The notes beneath the pieces are model-generated. The model did no database searches. It saw nothing but the letters and a program-made list of their open reading frames with translations, and was not told the DNA's origin. From Micromonospora lupini str. Lupac 08 (GTDB taxonomy: Bacteria > Actinomycetota > Actinomycetes > Mycobacteriales > Micromonosporaceae), in assembly GCF_000297395.2 (NCBI RefSeq), contig NZ_HF570108.1:695685-759684 (forward strand): a DNA stretch of 64,000 bases, written 5' to 3'. The translations under genes were made by a program, and so were the position numbers. This document shows, in pieces, positions 1 through 12,023 of this stretch. Positions within the stretch are counted from its first letter, which is position 1. The number at the start of each line of letters is the position of its first letter.

Positions 1-17
1 CGGATTTCGCGGAGGAG

Positions 18-1316
18 TCAGCGGTGGGCCCGTTCCGGTGCGGCCGTGTCCAGCGGCACCGCGGCGCCGGGCACCAGTCCGAGTTGGACGCTGGGCCGGG
101 AGCCGACGGCGGCGAAGAGCCAGTCGGCGGCGGTGCGGGCACGGTTGGCGGGCAGGGACAGCAGGTGGTAACCGCGGGCCACGGCGCGGGCCGGCAGCCC
201 GGACAGCGGCACGTGCAGGGGATCGGCGGTGGCCTGCCAGCCACCGAGGTCGACCACGAAACCGAGGTCGCGGTGGCGGTACGGGCGGCGGCGGCCGACG
301 CCGTACGAGGCGGCGATGTTGTCGGCGGCGAGTCGGCCCTGTCGGACGGCGTGCTGGGCGGTCATCGGGGTGATCTCACCGGGTCGGGCCGGGTCCGGTA
401 CGGCGGCGGCGTCGCCGCAGGCGAGGATCTCCGGGTGGCCGGGCACGGCGAGGTGTTCGTCGACAGTGATCCGCCCCCTGGTGGTGGGCAGGCCGGTGGC
501 CCCGACGAGCGGGTCGGGTCGCACCCCGACGCACCACACGAGGGTGCGGGACGCCACGAACCGGCCGTCGGACAGGTGGACGCCGTCGGCGGTGGCCTCG
601 ACGACGGACGTACCCAGGCACACCTCGATTCCGCGCTCGCCCAGGACCCGCCCGGCGACCCGGGACATGCGGTCGGCGAGCCCGGGCAGGACGCGGTCGG
701 CGGTGTCCAGCAGCAGCCAGCGTGGGCGGATCCCGCTGAGTCTCGGGTGGTGGCGGACGATCTGGTCGGTGAACAGTTGGCCCTGGGCGGCGACCTCGGT
801 GCCGGTGTAGCCGGCGCCGACCACCACGAAGGTGCAGCGCGCTTCCCGTTCGACCGGGTCGTCGGTGGCGTCGGCCATCTCGATCTGCTGGATCAGCTGT
901 TCGCGCAGGTGCAGCGCCTCGGGGATGCCACGGAAGCCGTGGGCGTGATCGGCGACGCCGGGGATCGGGAGGAGCTTGTTGACGCTGCCGGCGGCGAGGA
1001 CCAGCCGGTGGTACGCGAGCCGGCCGGGGCGTCCCTCGGGGTCCGCGTAGGAGACGGTACGACCGTCGGTGTCGATACCGTCCACCGCACCGAGGATCAC
1101 CCGTACGCCGGGCAGGGTGTCGGCCAGCGGCACGGTGACCCGGCGTGGGTCGAGCACACCGCCGGAGACCTCCGGCAGCAGCGGCAGGTACAGGAAGTAG
1201 TCGGTCGGATTCACCAGCACCACGTCGGCGGCGCCACGGGCCACGCGGGTCAGGCGGCGGGCGGCGTGGAAGCCGGCGAATCCCGCGCCGACGATGACGA
1301 TCCTGGGTCGGGCCAT
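18..1316 (-). CDS. NAD(P)/FAD-dependent oxidoreductase, NDH-2-like
   Basis: A 432-residue flavoprotein of the pyridine nucleotide-disulphide oxidoreductase class, most like type II NADH dehydrogenases that pass electrons from NADH to quinone at the inner face of the membrane. The N-terminus has the FAD Rossmann fingerprint (IVIVGAGFAGFHAARRL). A second dinucleotide fold follows near residue 165 (VVVGAGYTGTEVA), and the ATG-like FAD motif LACGDAAAVPD lies near residue 300. The ATG at 1316 is preferred over an upstream in-frame start because the FAD motif begins right after it and AGGGGA lies upstream. The substrate cannot be read from sequence; a generic FAD oxidoreductase is the alternative. 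No partner genes are adjacent. Confidence 0.85.
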   Translation of the reverse strand: MARPRIVIVGAGFAGFHAARRLTRVARGAADVVLVNPTDYFLYLPLLPEVSGGVLDPRRVTVPLADTLPGVRVILGAVDGIDTDGRTVSYADPEGRPGRLAYHRLVLAAGSVNKLLPIPGVADHAHGFRGIPEALHLREQLIQQIEMADATDDPVEREARCTFVVVGAGYTGTEVAAQGQLFTDQIVRHHPRLSGIRPRWLLLDTADRVLPGLADRMSRVAGRVLGERGIEVCLGTSVVEATADGVHLSDGRFVASRTLVWCVGVRPDPLVGATGLPTTRGRITVDEHLAVPGHPEILACGDAAAVPDPARPGEITPMTAQHAVRQGRLAADNIAASYGVGRRRPYRHRDLGFVVDLGGWQATADPLHVPLSGLPARAVARGYHLLSLPANRARTAADWLFAAVGSRPSVQLGLVPGAAVPLDTAAPERAHR

Positions 1317-1488
1317 GACGGGTCCCCTCGATGATCGGCTGTCGTTCCTCGTCCCGAGCAAGAGGTAACCCCACTCGTGCGGCGGAAACCTGCCCGGCGG
1401 CAGCGGGCCGCATCTCCCGCCGGAACCGGTGTTTGGTGCGGCCACGACGCGGGCACGTCACCCGGGACGGCCGATGAGAGGAGCGATG

Positions 1489-1887
1489 ATGCCGGCACGG
1501 AAGGACATGCCCAGCACCCTGAAGCGATCCCCGAAGAAGGCACAGGACACCTACGCGGAGGCGCACGACTCGGCGGTCGACTCGTACGGCGAGGGCGAGC
1601 GCGCCCATCGAACGGCGTTCGCGGCGGTCAAGCACTCCTTCGAGAAGGTGGGCGACCACTGGGAGCCGAAGAGCAAGAAGGGGCCGAGCGACGAGAAGGC
1701 CGCCGGCGGCCGTGGTTCCTCCGGCAGGACCGCCGATGGAGTCGACGCCAACGCCAGCAAGGATCATCTGATGGGCGTGGCGCGGAAGCTCGACATCCGT
1801 GGCCGGTCCCGGATGAAGAAGTCCGACCTCGTCGAGGCCATCCGCAAGGCCAGCAACAACAGCACCCGCAAGGCTCGCGGCAGGTAA
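1489..1887 (+). CDS. ChaB-domain protein with C-terminal Rho_N/SAP-like motif
   Basis: A small, basic, Lys-rich protein of 132 residues. The N-terminal half (PSTLKRSPKKAQDTYAEAHD) matches the ChaB family, named after a putative cation-transport regulator of E. coli. The last 40 residues (HLMGVARKLDIRGRSRMKKS then DLVEAIRKA) resemble the Rho N-terminal/SAP fold that binds nucleic acid. This two-part architecture is common in actinomycetes, where its role is not established. Start choice: GAGAGGAG at 1476-1483 gives better spacing to the second of two adjacent ATGs (1489) than to 1486. It is transcribed away from the oxidoreductase. Confidence 0.75.
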   Translation: MPARKDMPSTLKRSPKKAQDTYAEAHDSAVDSYGEGERAHRTAFAAVKHSFEKVGDHWEPKSKKGPSDEKAAGGRGSSGRTADGVDANASKDHLMGVARKLDIRGRSRMKKSDLVEAIRKASNNSTRKARGR

Positions 1888-1896
1888 GCGCAGCGC

Positions 1897-2604
1897 TCAG
1901 GTGTTCCGGGCGGCCCGTTCGACGAGGGCCTGAGCCACGTCGCGGACCTTGCGGTTGGAGTCCTGCGACACCTTCGACAGGACCGCGAACGCCTCGTCGG
2001 GAGTGCAGCGGCGTTCGGCCATGATGATGCCCTTGGCCTGTTCGATGACGGCGCGGCTGGCCATCGCCTCCTGCATCTGCTGGGCGAGGGTGGCCGTGCT
2101 GTCGTAGAGGTGCGCGTTGGCCAGGGCGACGGCGGCGTACGCGGCGAAGGTCTGTAGCACCGTGATGGTGTCGTCGTCGAAGGCGTGCGGGGTGCGGGCG
2201 TAGACGTTCAGCGCGCCGACGACCGCCTCCTGGATCGGCAGGCCGATCGACACGGAGCTGCCAAGCCCCGCTGCCCGTCCGAGTTCGGCCCACTCGGGCC
2301 ACCGGTCCTCGGCGGGGAGGTCGGGCACGGACAGGACGTTGCCACCGGCGGCGGCCTCCAGGCACGGGCCGCGCCAGTGCGCGTACTGCCGCTCGTCCAT
2401 CTCGAAGGCCAGGGCGTCGGTGAACGCCGCGGTGTGCCCGGTCCGGCCGCGAACCAGCGTGACGGACACCTCCACCGGCGGGGCAAGCACCCGTTTGGCC
2501 AGCTCCGCGACGCGCTGCAGGACGTCGTCGAGCGCCATCTCGCCGAGCCTGATGCGACCGAGTTCGGCGAAGGCGTCGGCGGGTTCCGTCGGCGGGCGGG
2601 GCAT
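1897..2604 (-). CDS. GAF-ANTAR domain transcription antitermination regulator
   Basis: A 235-residue cytoplasmic regulator. Residues about 15-165 form a GAF sensor domain (VSIGLPIQEAVVGALNVYAR). Residues about 175-232 form an ANTAR domain (AVIEQAKGIIMAERRCTPDE then AFAVLSKVSQDSNRKVRDVA). ANTAR proteins bind paired hairpins in nascent RNA and prevent termination; the GAF domain would sense a ligand or redox state. This two-domain layout is widespread in actinobacteria. The stop lies only 10 bases from the ChaB stop, so the two genes are convergent. No kinase is adjacent, so the input signal is unknown. Confidence 0.88.
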   Translation of the reverse strand: MPRPPTEPADAFAELGRIRLGEMALDDVLQRVAELAKRVLAPPVEVSVTLVRGRTGHTAAFTDALAFEMDERQYAHWRGPCLEAAAGGNVLSVPDLPAEDRWPEWAELGRAAGLGSSVSIGLPIQEAVVGALNVYARTPHAFDDDTITVLQTFAAYAAVALANAHLYDSTATLAQQMQEAMASRAVIEQAKGIIMAERRCTPDEAFAVLSKVSQDSNRKVRDVAQALVERAARNT

Positions 2605-2902
2605 GGCACCAGGTCCTCACGGCCGGCGCGCCGCCACCAGAATCGGACCGGGGGATGAGGGCACGCGGGTGGCGGCCCACGCGTGGCGGACCGCTGCACG
2701 GACCCACCGGGGCGGATTCGGGACCAACGCCGTTGCTTGACGCCGATTCGCCACACCCGATACGGCGGATGTGGGCTACAGGCCCGTCACGATACTCCCG
2801 CCCGGGTCGAGCACCCCAGCGACGACATGGCGACGGCCGGCCGCTCACCTGAGCGGCCGGCCGCCACGATCCGGTACGGGTCCTCGTGCGGATCTCAGCC
2901 CG
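2605..2902. other. Intergenic, no gene seen
   Basis: About 300 bases between the GAF-ANTAR start and the GH59 stop. The only structure I see is the GH59 terminator hairpin at 2834-2863. Short frames on both strands have no recognisable content. Confidence 0.6.
2834..2863 (-). terminator. GH59 gene terminator hairpin
   Basis: GGCCGGCCGCTC (2835-2846), loop ACCT, GAGCGGCCGGCC (2851-2862), extended by one C-G pair. Perfect stem 40 bases past the GH59 stop, without a clear U-tract, as is common in actinomycetes. Confidence 0.7.
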
Positions 2903-5506
<2,604 letters not shown>

Positions 5507-5594
5507 CTACCAGGCAATGTTCGGATCGATACCGCCAGCATCGGCGACGGATGCGTCGGAATCTCGGAAAGAGATCTGATGAATTTCGGTCGGT

Positions 5595-5632
5595 GGATCG
5601 GCGGCCGAGCCATCCGGCTCGGCCGCCGATCC
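5595..5632 (-). terminator. Esterase gene terminator hairpin
   Basis: A perfect 17-bp stem (5595-5611 with 5616-5632) closed by the loop ATCC, 37 bases past the esterase stop. Confidence 0.75.
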
Positions 5633-5668
5633 GTACCCGCGGAGATCCCTACCGCTGCCCCGCCGGTC

Positions 5669-7048
5669 TCAGCTGCGGCTCCATCGTTGGTTGGCCGCGC
5701 CGTTGCAGTCCCAGATCTGGACGCGCGTGCCGTTGGCCGTACCGCTGCCGACCACGTCCAGGCACCGGCCCGAACCAACGCCGGTGATCGAGCCGTCGGC
5801 GTTGAACCGCCATTTCTGGTTGGACTGGCCGTTGCAGTCCCAAATGATCACCGAGCTGCCGTTCGCGGTGCTGGCGCCGTTGACGTCCAGGCACTTGCCG
5901 CCGAAGACGCGCAGCTCCTGGGCCGCGGTCGAGGTCCAGCTCTGGTTGCTCTGGCTGTGGCAGTCCCAGATGATCGCCGCCGTGCCGTTGGTCTGCGCGG
6001 CGCCGTTGACGTCCAGGCACCGGCCGGAGGTCCCGTTGCGCAGGGCCGACGTGCCACCCGCGGGCGGGGTGGTCGGGCTCGCGGTCGGCGACGCGGTCGG
6101 CGACACGGTCGGGCTCGGCGTGGGGTCGGTGCTTCCGAACTGGGTGAAGAACCTCCACACCTCGCCCTTGGTCCAGGTCCTGGCGCCGCTGTCCCCGCCG
6201 CCGTCCACCGGGCCGGGGCCGTGCCCACCGTCGAAGGCGGCCCACACCACCGGATAGCCGGACCGGCAGCCGGAGTAGGTGGTGGTGATGTGGGTCAGGC
6301 TGCCCGCTCGTGGCTCGGGCGGGTTCTGCGCGGTGCACCCGTTGTTGCGGACGAACCTGTCCCGCAGGGACCGCCCGGCGGAGATGTTGAGCACCGGGTC
6401 CCCGATGCCGTGGATCCCCATGTACGCGATGGGTTGGGTGCCGCCGCTGCACCCGCTGAGCTGCCCGCCGGAGTAGACCGCGACGGCGCGGAAGACGCCG
6501 GCCCGGGAGCAGGCCAGCGAATAGCTCATGCCCCCGCCGTAGCTGAAGCCGAGCGCGAAGAGCTGCGTCGTGTCGACACACAGGTCCGCCTCGATCAGGC
6601 TGATCATGTTGTCGACGAAGGTGACGTCCTGGCCGTTGGGGTTGGCCCAGCCGTTGCCGTTGCCCTGGGGGGCGACGAAAATGGTGCTGTTGTTCGCCTG
6701 CTGCCGCAGCCCGTAGTAGGACCAGGCCGCCCCGTCCGAGCCGCCGCCGTCGACGTCGTTCATGGTGCCGCCGTTCCAGTGGAATCCGAAGATCAACCGG
6801 TACGGGTGGTTGCGGTCGTAGTTGTCGGGGATCCGCAGGATGAAGCTACGGTTCTGGCCGCTGCTCTGGATGGACCGTTGACCGCTCGTCAACGTGGGCG
6901 CCTTGCCGCACCCGGCGGTCGCTGCCGCCGGAACCATGTCCGCGGCCGACGGGGTGCTCAGACCGCCGGTCAGCGCCGTCGCGCCCACGGTGGCGACGAG
7001 AAGCGCCGCCGTCGCGAGTGAAGCAAGGATGGGTCTACGTCTTGTCAT
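5669..7048 (-). CDS. Secreted CE1/PHB-depolymerase-type esterase with ricin-type lectin domain
   Basis: A 459-residue secreted alpha/beta-hydrolase of the poly(3-hydroxybutyrate) depolymerase/feruloyl esterase group (LpqC/CE1-like). A signal peptide spans about residues 1-35 (TAALLVATVGATALTGGLST). The catalytic domain shows RSFILRIPDNYDRNHPYRLI and the nucleophile elbow GFSYGG; a His near GGHGPGP is a candidate for the triad. A Pro/Thr/Ser linker (SPTVSPTASPTASP) joins it to a ~130-residue CBM13/ricin B domain with NQSW, NQKW and NQRW repeats. The ATG at 7048 was chosen because the signal peptide begins there and GGGAG lies upstream. Likely removes ester-linked groups (for example feruloyl or acetyl) from plant polysaccharide; PHB hydrolysis is the alternative. 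Confidence 0.87.
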   Translation of the reverse strand: MTRRRPILASLATAALLVATVGATALTGGLSTPSAADMVPAAATAGCGKAPTLTSGQRSIQSSGQNRSFILRIPDNYDRNHPYRLIFGFHWNGGTMNDVDGGGSDGAAWSYYGLRQQANNSTIFVAPQGNGNGWANPNGQDVTFVDNMISLIEADLCVDTTQLFALGFSYGGGMSYSLACSRAGVFRAVAVYSGGQLSGCSGGTQPIAYMGIHGIGDPVLNISAGRSLRDRFVRNNGCTAQNPPEPRAGSLTHITTTYSGCRSGYPVVWAAFDGGHGPGPVDGGGDSGARTWTKGEVWRFFTQFGSTDPTPSPTVSPTASPTASPTTPPAGGTSALRNGTSGRCLDVNGAAQTNGTAAIIWDCHSQSNQSWTSTAAQELRVFGGKCLDVNGASTANGSSVIIWDCNGQSNQKWRFNADGSITGVGSGRCLDVVGSGTANGTRVQIWDCNGAANQRWSRS

Positions 7049-7502
7049 GATGGGGCTCCCGCCACTCGGCACGAACTGATTCAGGTACAGGGGTCCACGG
7101 CGACTCCCACGCCGCCACGGCACGCCACTCCCGGTCGCCCCCGCCGGCCGCACTCGCCGCGGACGACACTCCGGAAGGCGCGAGGTGGCCACGGCGCCCG
7201 GCCGGCTCATCGCCACAGGCTCTCGCCACTGGTCTCGCTGCCCGGGCGCGACCAGGTGGTCGTCGAGTCGCTGGTGGCCCACACCCCGGGGTGCCCGAAC
7301 ACCACGCGCCCGACCGTCGGACGGCGCCGGAGCACTCGCCTCGGCGTCGAATCGATTCGGCCCGACGCTAGATCGCACAGTGAAATATGTCAATGCCGTG
7401 TCCGGCAGGTTGCGGCCCGGAGAGCCGGTCCGGTGGCGGCCGTGCGACGCCACACGACCTCGGTCGTGGCGTGACCCCGCCCAAGGGGGCAGACTCGACG
7501 CC
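7049..7502. other. Intergenic: esterase promoter region
   Basis: About 450 bases between the divergent esterase and histidine kinase genes. It holds the esterase promoter and palindrome at 7346-7393. I see no gene. Confidence 0.6.
7346..7393 (-). promoter_or_regulatory. Esterase promoter with overlapping palindromic operator
   Basis: On the minus strand: -35 TTGACA (7388-7393), 17-base spacer, -10 TAGCGT (7365-7370). The expected transcription start falls inside the near-palindrome GTCGAATCGATTCGGC (7346-7361 as read on the plus strand). The same palindrome, perfect, lies upstream of the GH2 gene at 47060-47075. A site at the start point is typical of repression, for example by a LacI-type regulator. 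Confidence 0.6.
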
Positions 7503-8747
7503 GTGTCGGCACGGCGAGCTTCCCCGACGAGCGGAGAGAAGCGACGTCCGGTGACGCCAGGCTCACGATGGGCGCAGGTGCGGCGCGCCGGCCTCTACCT
7601 GCTGGTTTCGCTGGCCTCCGCCGTCGTCACGGTGCTGGCGCTGCCGCTGCTGTGCATCCCGCGACTCACCCGATTCTGGGCCAACTGGCACCGTGACCGC
7701 GCGGGCTGGCTGCTCGGTGCGCCGATGGGACCGGACCACGCACCGCGCGCGACGGGACGCCGAGCATGGACGGACGCGGCCACGGGCCGCACCTCCCGCG
7801 CCCTGCTCTGGCTGCCGGTCAACGCGACGGCCGGCCTGGCGTTCGGCCTGCCGGCCCTGCTGTGCGTCGGCAACATCGTCACCGCCCTGATCGCCACACC
7901 GCTGTGGTGGGCGTTCAGGCCGGAGGGCCGGCCACGACTGTTCATCGATGTGCCGGTGACCGACTGGCGGACGGCCCTCGTCCTCGGCCCTCTGCAGATC
8001 ATCGTGCTCAGCGCGCTGGCGTACGGGGGCTTCCCGCCGATCGCTCGCGCACACGCCCGGCTCTGCCTGACGACGCTGTCGCACACGCCGGCCGGTCAGC
8101 TCGCCGAACGGGTCGCCGTGTTGACCCGCACCCGCGCCGACGTGCTCGACGCGCACAGCGCGGAGTTGCGCCGGATCGAACGCGACCTGCACGACGGCAC
8201 CCAGGCCCGCCTCGTGGCCATCGCGATGCGGCTGGCCGTGGCCCGGCAGGCGTTCTCCGACCACCCACGAGACGACCGGTTCCTGGAGGGACTTCTTCGG
8301 GACGCGCACGAGGGAACCGAGGAGGCGATGACCGAACTGCGTGAGGTGATCAGGTCGGTCTACCCGCCGATTCTCGCCGACCGGGGCCTCGACGGCGCGC
8401 TGACCGCTGTCACCACCCGCTGTGGGGTGCCGACGCGACTGGACATCGACGAGCTTGCCCGGGTGCCGGCGGCCGTGGAGGCCGTCGTCTACTTCGCCGT
8501 CGCCGAGGCGCTCACCAACGTGACCAGGCACAGTCAGGCGACCGCGGCCAGCGTGCGGCTCAGTCGACGGGCAGACCGGTTGTCGGTGGTGATCACGGAC
8601 GACGGCACCGGTGGTGCCGACGATCGGCGGGGTACGGGCATTGCCGGGATTCGTCGCCGGGTGCTCGCGCTCGACGGCGCCGTCGACGTGGACAGTCCGG
8701 TCGGCGGCCCGACGGCCATCACCCTGGAGTTGCCGTGCGGGTGGTGA
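7503..8747 (+). CDS. Two-component sensor histidine kinase (NarL-partner type, HisKA_3)
   Basis: About 414 residues. The N-terminal half has hydrophobic segments (LYLLVSLASAVVTVLALPLL; GLAFGLPALLCVGNIVTAL; LGPLQIIVLSALAYGG) forming a membrane-embedded sensor without a large extracellular loop. The dimerisation/phosphoacceptor box is RRIERDLHDGTQARLVAIAM, with His as phosphorylation site, followed by a HATPase_c domain (EALTNVTRHSQA; DDGTGGADDRRGTGIAGIRR). The start is uncertain: GTG at 7503 or GTG at 7551; frames further upstream look non-coding. It overlaps the response regulator gene by 13 bases, so the two are translationally coupled. Kinases of this layout often control a nearby ABC exporter; such a pair (9414-12826) lies convergently downstream. 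Confidence 0.85.
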   Translation: MSARRASPTSGEKRRPVTPGSRWAQVRRAGLYLLVSLASAVVTVLALPLLCIPRLTRFWANWHRDRAGWLLGAPMGPDHAPRATGRRAWTDAATGRTSRALLWLPVNATAGLAFGLPALLCVGNIVTALIATPLWWAFRPEGRPRLFIDVPVTDWRTALVLGPLQIIVLSALAYGGFPPIARAHARLCLTTLSHTPAGQLAERVAVLTRTRADVLDAHSAELRRIERDLHDGTQARLVAIAMRLAVARQAFSDHPRDDRFLEGLLRDAHEGTEEAMTELREVIRSVYPPILADRGLDGALTAVTTRCGVPTRLDIDELARVPAAVEAVVYFAVAEALTNVTRHSQATAASVRLSRRADRLSVVITDDGTGGADDRRGTGIAGIRRRVLALDGAVDVDSPVGGPTAITLELPCGW

Positions 8748-9394
8748 TCGCCGAGGACAACGTGCTGCTGTCCACCGGGCTGGAACTGCTGCTGGGCCGT
8801 GCGGGCTTCCAGGTCGTCGCCGTAGCCGACGACGCGGCGGGGTTCCTCACCGCTGTACGGGAGCACCGGCCCGACGTCACGATCGTCGACGTCCGACTGC
8901 CACCGTCATATCGCGACGAAGGCGTCCGGGCCGCCCTGCAGGCCCGCCGGGAGCATCCCGGTCTGCCGGTCCTGGTGCTGTCGCAGTACGTCGAGCAGAC
9001 GTACGCCGCCGAACTGCTCTCCACCACCGGAGGCGGCGTCGGCTATCTCCTCAAGGACCGGGTCAGTCGGGTGGACGGGTTCGTCGACGCGCTGCGCCGC
9101 GTCGCGGCAGGTGGTACCGCGATGGATCCGGAGGTGATCGCGCAGCTCGTCCAACGCGCCGGTGACCCGGTCGACGCCCTCACTCCCCGGGAACGCGAGG
9201 TGCTCGCTCTCATGGCGCAGGGGCACGACAACACCGCCATCGCCGCGCAGCTCGTCGTCACGGACAACGCCGTCCACAAGCACATCGGCAACATCTTCGC
9301 CAAGCTCGGCCTCGCCGTGACGGACAGCGGTCACCGCCGCGTCCTCGCCGTTCTCGCCTACCTCAACGCCGCGGGCCAGATGGGCGGTCACTGA
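8735..9394 (+). CDS. LuxR/NarL-family response regulator
   Basis: A 219-residue regulator. The receiver domain (about 1-120) has the acidic pocket VVIAEDN and phospho-acceptor Asp in TIVDVRLPP. The C-terminal LuxR HTH (about 150-215) has LTPREREVLALMAQGHDNTA then NAVHKHIGNIFAKLGL. The GTG start at 8735 lies inside the end of the kinase gene. It is phosphorylated by that kinase and binds DNA as a dimer; the convergent ABC transporter genes are the likeliest local target, by analogy with similar actinobacterial modules. Confidence 0.92.
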   Translation: MRVVIAEDNVLLSTGLELLLGRAGFQVVAVADDAAGFLTAVREHRPDVTIVDVRLPPSYRDEGVRAALQARREHPGLPVLVLSQYVEQTYAAELLSTTGGGVGYLLKDRVSRVDGFVDALRRVAAGGTAMDPEVIAQLVQRAGDPVDALTPREREVLALMAQGHDNTAIAAQLVVTDNAVHKHIGNIFAKLGLAVTDSGHRRVLAVLAYLNAAGQMGGH

Positions 9395-9413
9395 CCGGCC
9401 CGCTCGGCCTCCG

Positions 9414-12023
9414 TCACTGCCGCCCGCCGATCGCGTCGACGGGTGCCTGTCGCATCGTCCACCGGGTGGCCATCGTCGTCGCGCCCCAGGAGAGAGCGAC
9501 GGTGAGCGCCACGATCGCGGCAAGTCCGGTCAGGGAGATGGTGGGGATCGGGGACCGGGTCAGTCCCAGGCTGGTGCCGATCAGCGGCGGGACCGCCGCC
9601 AGCAGGCCGAACAGCAGCGCCGCGGCGACGACGACCCGGACCTCACCGTTCATCATCGCGCGGAGCTGGTCCCGGCTCGCGCCGATGAGTCGCAGCATCG
9701 CGAACTCGCGAACCCGTGCGGTCGTCGCCATGACCAGGGTGTTCACCACGGCGATGGCGATGTAGGCCAGCAGTACGGTCTGGAACAGCAGGTTGAGCGC
9801 CCAGTCACCCGATCCGCCCGGCCCCGGCGCTGCCAGGAACGCGTCCCGCTCGCCGACCTGGACCGTCGGGTAGCGCGCGACAGCGCCGCGCAGCGCGCCG
9901 GCGAGCGCCTCGGGGTCAGTTCCGTCGGCGGACCTGATCAGTAGCGCGGTGTCGACCCGCGCGGTCGTGTGGGCGACGACGATGTCGTTGGGCAGGGTGA
10001 CGTCTCCGAAGCCCAGGCCGTTCTCGTAGATCGCGACCACCCTCGGCCTGATCAGCGTGCCGTCGCCGAGGTGGAGCTCGGTCGTGTCGTCGACGTGCGC
10101 CCGGACGGTCTCCGCGACGACCCGGCTCAGCGCCACCGTCTCGCCGCGCAACTGCCCGAGGTCGCCCTCGACGACCGAGAGGCCCATGGTTTCGGGAAGC
10201 CGTTCCGGCGTCACGCCCTGGGCGGCGAAGACCCGGGTCGCGGTGCTGTCCTCGGACGGAAAGGTCAACAGCACCCGCGTCCGTGCCACAGGCGTCGCCA
10301 CCGCGACGCCGGGTACGCCACGCACGGCCTCCACGACCTCCGGGGACACCCCGGCGCCGGACGCCGCCGTCACCACGTGGTCGGCGCGCAGACCGTCCTC
10401 CAGTTGGTGCCGCGCCCCCGCGATCATCGTGGCGGCGCCGAACACCTGCACGGCCGCCAGGGCCACACCCATGGCCAGCGGCGTGGTGGCCGTACTGAGC
10501 TGCCGCCAGTTGGCCCGCGCGTTGCTCTGGGCGAGGAAGCCGCTCGCCGTGGCCCGGCGGTTCAGGAGCGAGCCGAACAGCGTCAGGGCGCCCCGAAGCA
10601 GCAGAGGTCCCAGACACCCGACCGCCACGACGAACAACAGGACGGCACTCCCCGCGGTGTCGGCGACCGAGTCGCCCGGTGACGCCACGCCGCCCAGGGT
10701 CAACAGCAGCCCGAGCGGGATGAGCAGGACGCCGATGGTCAACCGGACCCGGCCGAGCCGCTTCGGCTCGACAGCGGCGTCCCCGAGCGCCTCGACCGGG
10801 CTGACGTGGGCCACCCGGCGCGCGACAAGCCAGCCGGCGAGCCGCGCACTGGTCATGCACAGCACCAGCGAGGCCAGGACGGGCAGCAACCCGACGCGCA
10901 GCGGGAAATCCGGGGGCATCGCGCCGGCACGGACGAACACCAGGCGCATCACGAACGCGAGCACCACGCCGGGCGTCGCACCGACAAGCGCGCCCACCGA
11001 CGACACGAGCGTCATCTCGGCGCCGATCATCCAGTGGATCTGCCGGGGCTTCGCGCCGATGGCACGGAGCAGGGCCAGCTCCCGCCTGCGCTGCCGTACC
11101 GACAGCGCGAGGGTGCTCGCCACCACGAACACCACGATCAGCACCATGGTGCCGCCGAAGGACGCGGCCGTCTCGACCACCAGGTTGCGCGCGTCGCCGA
11201 CGTCCAGGAACTCCACGTCGCCGCGTCCGGCGCCGGTGTGGGCCACCACGCCGGACACGGTGGACGTGATGCGCCCGGCCAACTCGTCCGGGGCGACACC
11301 GGGCGTGGCGAGCACCCCGACGGCGTCCACCCGGTCCGGACGGCCGGACAGCCTGGTCGCCTGGTCGTCGGTGACGAACACGGCGGACTGCCGGCGCAAT
11401 TCGACTCCCCGCGCGGTCGTGATGCCCACCACACGGTGGGGCGACGGAACCGAGCCGGTCACGAGTCGTACCGTCGCGCCGACCGGCACCTGACCGCGCG
11501 CCGCGAGGTCGGCGTCGAGCACGACCTCGTCGGACGCCGAGGGTGTACGGCCCTCGCGTAGCGCGAACGGCCCGAGCGCCGCAGCGGACCAGCCGTGCGC
11601 GAGCACCGGAAAGCCGTCCGGACCGCCCACCGTCTCGCCGTTCGGTGCCAGCAGGCCGACCTCGACGGTGACATCTCCGACGGCCGACTGCACACCGGGC
11701 ACCGCGGCGACGGCAGCGACAGTGGTGGCGGGCAGCGTGACGCGCTCGCCGTAGCGGACCGCGGAGGTCTCGTCCAGCCGGAACGACTGCTGAGCGCCGA
11801 GGACCACCGCCGCGCCCGAGTAGCGTTCCGGGGTCACACCGGTGCCCAGCCCGGACAGCAGCAGCGTCCCACAGGCGGTGATCACCGCCGAGCCCGCCGC
11901 GACCGCGACGAAGGAGCCGACGAAACCGCCTCTGCGTCCCTTGATCGTGCTCCACGCCAGCGACAGGTCCCTGCGGTACGGCAACACGGGCCGGACCAGC
12001 CGCCGGATCTGGCGGATCACCAC
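9414..12023 (-). CDS. FtsX/MacB-type ABC transporter permease
   Basis: An 869-residue membrane protein with two FtsX domains. A first TM near residue 35 (FVGSFVAVAAGSAVITACG) is followed by a large extracytoplasmic region, a four-TM FtsX block (about 280-500), a second extracytoplasmic domain and a C-terminal three-TM FtsX block ending near MRQAPVDAIGGRQ. The GTG start (12023) overlaps the ATPase stop by 7 bases, so the two are coupled. Proteins of this type move substrates in the envelope (peptides, lipids, lipoproteins) by mechanotransmission, often giving peptide-antibiotic resistance. The substrate is unknown. Confidence 0.9.
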   Translation of the reverse strand: MVIRQIRRLVRPVLPYRRDLSLAWSTIKGRRGGFVGSFVAVAAGSAVITACGTLLLSGLGTGVTPERYSGAAVVLGAQQSFRLDETSAVRYGERVTLPATTVAAVAAVPGVQSAVGDVTVEVGLLAPNGETVGGPDGFPVLAHGWSAAALGPFALREGRTPSASDEVVLDADLAARGQVPVGATVRLVTGSVPSPHRVVGITTARGVELRRQSAVFVTDDQATRLSGRPDRVDAVGVLATPGVAPDELAGRITSTVSGVVAHTGAGRGDVEFLDVGDARNLVVETAASFGGTMVLIVVFVVASTLALSVRQRRRELALLRAIGAKPRQIHWMIGAEMTLVSSVGALVGATPGVVLAFVMRLVFVRAGAMPPDFPLRVGLLPVLASLVLCMTSARLAGWLVARRVAHVSPVEALGDAAVEPKRLGRVRLTIGVLLIPLGLLLTLGGVASPGDSVADTAGSAVLLFVVAVGCLGPLLLRGALTLFGSLLNRRATASGFLAQSNARANWRQLSTATTPLAMGVALAAVQVFGAATMIAGARHQLEDGLRADHVVTAASGAGVSPEVVEAVRGVPGVAVATPVARTRVLLTFPSEDSTATRVFAAQGVTPERLPETMGLSVVEGDLGQLRGETVALSRVVAETVRAHVDDTTELHLGDGTLIRPRVVAIYENGLGFGDVTLPNDIVVAHTTARVDTALLIRSADGTDPEALAGALRGAVARYPTVQVGERDAFLAAPGPGGSGDWALNLLFQTVLLAYIAIAVVNTLVMATTARVREFAMLRLIGASRDQLRAMMNGEVRVVVAAALLFGLLAAVPPLIGTSLGLTRSPIPTISLTGLAAIVALTVALSWGATTMATRWTMRQAPVDAIGGRQ